A stretch of DNA of 6,872 nucleotides from Lachnospiraceae bacterium. GTDB lineage: Bacteria > Bacillota > Clostridia > Lachnospirales > Lachnospiraceae. The stretch spans positions 1 through 6,872 of the forward strand of contig JAGDAL010000368.1 of the NCBI GenBank assembly GCA_017959525.1, read 5' to 3'. Positions 6,670 to 6,872 of this stretch are shown here, piece after piece. How positions within the stretch are numbered: the stretch's first letter is position 1; the number at the start of each line of letters is the position of its first letter. Position numbers and translations under genes: made by a program. The notes beneath the pieces were generated by a model. The model worked only from the letters and a program-made list of their open reading frames with translations. It made no database searches and had not been told where the DNA came from.

Positions 6670-6728
6670 TTTTCTATAATTACTTAGATTTTTACATCTA
6701 GATAATCATATATGCTAAAGAGGGTTTT
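6648..6728. terminator. Large inverted repeat, probable bidirectional terminator
   Basis: AAAACCCTCTTTAGCA (6648-6663) is the perfect reverse complement of 6713-6728: 16 bp with a 49-nt loop. On the plus strand the stem ends in six T (6725-6730); on the minus strand it ends in TTTTATTTT (6651-6643). The loop holds a smaller imperfect hairpin (6680-6705: eight Watson-Crick pairs, one wobble, one mismatch), which would shorten the effective loop. It probably ends transcription from the gene at the right edge. The loop is larger than in typical terminators, and the right arm lies in the potA promoter spacer, so an operator role is also possible. Confidence 0.6.
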
Positions 6729-6733
6729 TTCAA
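6705..6733 (-). promoter_or_regulatory. Sigma-A-type promoter of the potABCD operon
   Basis: The minus strand has TTGAAA (6733-6728, 5 of 6 matches to consensus), a 17-bp spacer, and TATGAT (6710-6705, 5 of 6). Immediately upstream (about 6734-6757) the DNA is almost pure A/T and could serve as an UP element. The predicted start is near 6698, inside the palindrome ATCTAGAT (6696-6703), giving a leader of roughly 97 nt to the ATG at 6601. The spacer is formed largely by one arm of the inverted repeat at 6648-6728. Confidence 0.7.
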
Positions 6734-6771
6734 TTAAAATTTTATAAAATTAATTACGGATTTTTCCGCTG

Positions 6772-6872
6772 TTACCAAGGCTCCGTGTCGAACTCGTCCA
6801 GGACCTTTTTCGGGACCTCAGAAACTGGAATAGCAAACGGTGCCGCATTCTCGATATCATAGAATTCATCGC
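6772..6872 (-). CDS. C-terminal end of an unidentified protein, cut by the right edge
   Basis: A frame open from the window edge to a TAA at 6774-6772 gives 32 complete residues, ending in PKKVLDEFDTEPW. The composition is protein-like and the tail is acidic, but no family can be named from this piece. Just after the stop is a weak 4-5 bp hairpin (about 6758-6770, CGGA-AAAA-TCCG) without a clean T tract, so the larger inverted repeat at 6648-6728 is the better candidate terminator. The gene is on the same strand as potA, 170 bases upstream of the chosen potA ATG. A pot regulator is possible by position alone; nothing in the sequence shows it. Confidence 0.6.
   Translation of the reverse strand, partial: DEFYDIENAAPFAIPVSEVPKKVLDEFDTEPW

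Noticed and set aside
6675..6680. Plus-strand TATAAT inside the potA leader as a divergent promoter
   Set aside because: The correctly spaced -35 position reads CCCTCT, and the nearby TTGATT is far too close. No plus-strand gene lies downstream in the window.
6602..6698. A known riboswitch class in the potA leader
   Set aside because: I could match the leader to no conserved riboswitch core I know; two hairpins alone do not support naming one.
6648..6728. The 16-bp inverted repeat as the ends of a small mobile element (MITE)
   Set aside because: The flanking bases (GTAAAAT on the left, TTCAATT on the right) show no target-site duplication, and the T tracts and promoter placement fit a regulatory role better.

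Overview
The window looks like a chromosomal segment from a low-to-moderate GC Gram-positive bacterium, most likely a clostridial Lachnospiraceae-type genome. This is an inference. It rests on the AGGAGG-type ribosome sites, clean intrinsic terminators, a lipoprotein-type solute-binding protein, and the style of the GGDEF and Pot proteins. Every gene supported here reads on the minus strand, so transcription runs from high to low coordinates.

At the right edge (6772-6872) is the C-terminal end of an unidentified protein. It is followed by a regulatory region of about 170 bases (6602-6771) with three layers: an AT-rich block and a strong promoter (-35 at 6728-6733, -10 at 6705-6710), a perfect 16-bp inverted repeat with terminator-like T tracts on both strands (6648-6728), and a second perfect 9-bp inverted repeat (6621-6669) around the possible potA start codons. 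The promoter lies inside the first inverted repeat, so transcripts coming from upstream carry both arms while new potA transcripts carry only one.

Positions 6601 down to 2173 hold a complete polyamine ABC importer operon in the order potA (ATPase), potB and potC (permeases), potD (binding lipoprotein). A 9-nt gap separates potA from potB, and ATGA overlaps join potB-potC and potC-potD. A strong terminator follows at 2129-2165. PotA carries an apparent second TOBE-like domain. PotD is about 120 residues longer than the E. coli protein and has a cysteine where E. coli PotD has a binding-site tryptophan.

Positions 2064 down to 101 hold a two-gene unit: a six-TM GGDEF protein (probable diguanylate cyclase without the usual inhibitory site) and a DUF6882-like protein of unknown function. 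It has its own extended -10 promoter, tucked against the potD terminator, and ends in a terminator that overlaps the last stop codon. At the left edge (1-46) there may be the start of a further minus-strand gene.

I found no mobile element, CRISPR array, tRNA or rRNA. The window is mainly a conventional transporter operon. The potA leader is its least ordinary part. No gene-free stretch exceeds 300 bases.
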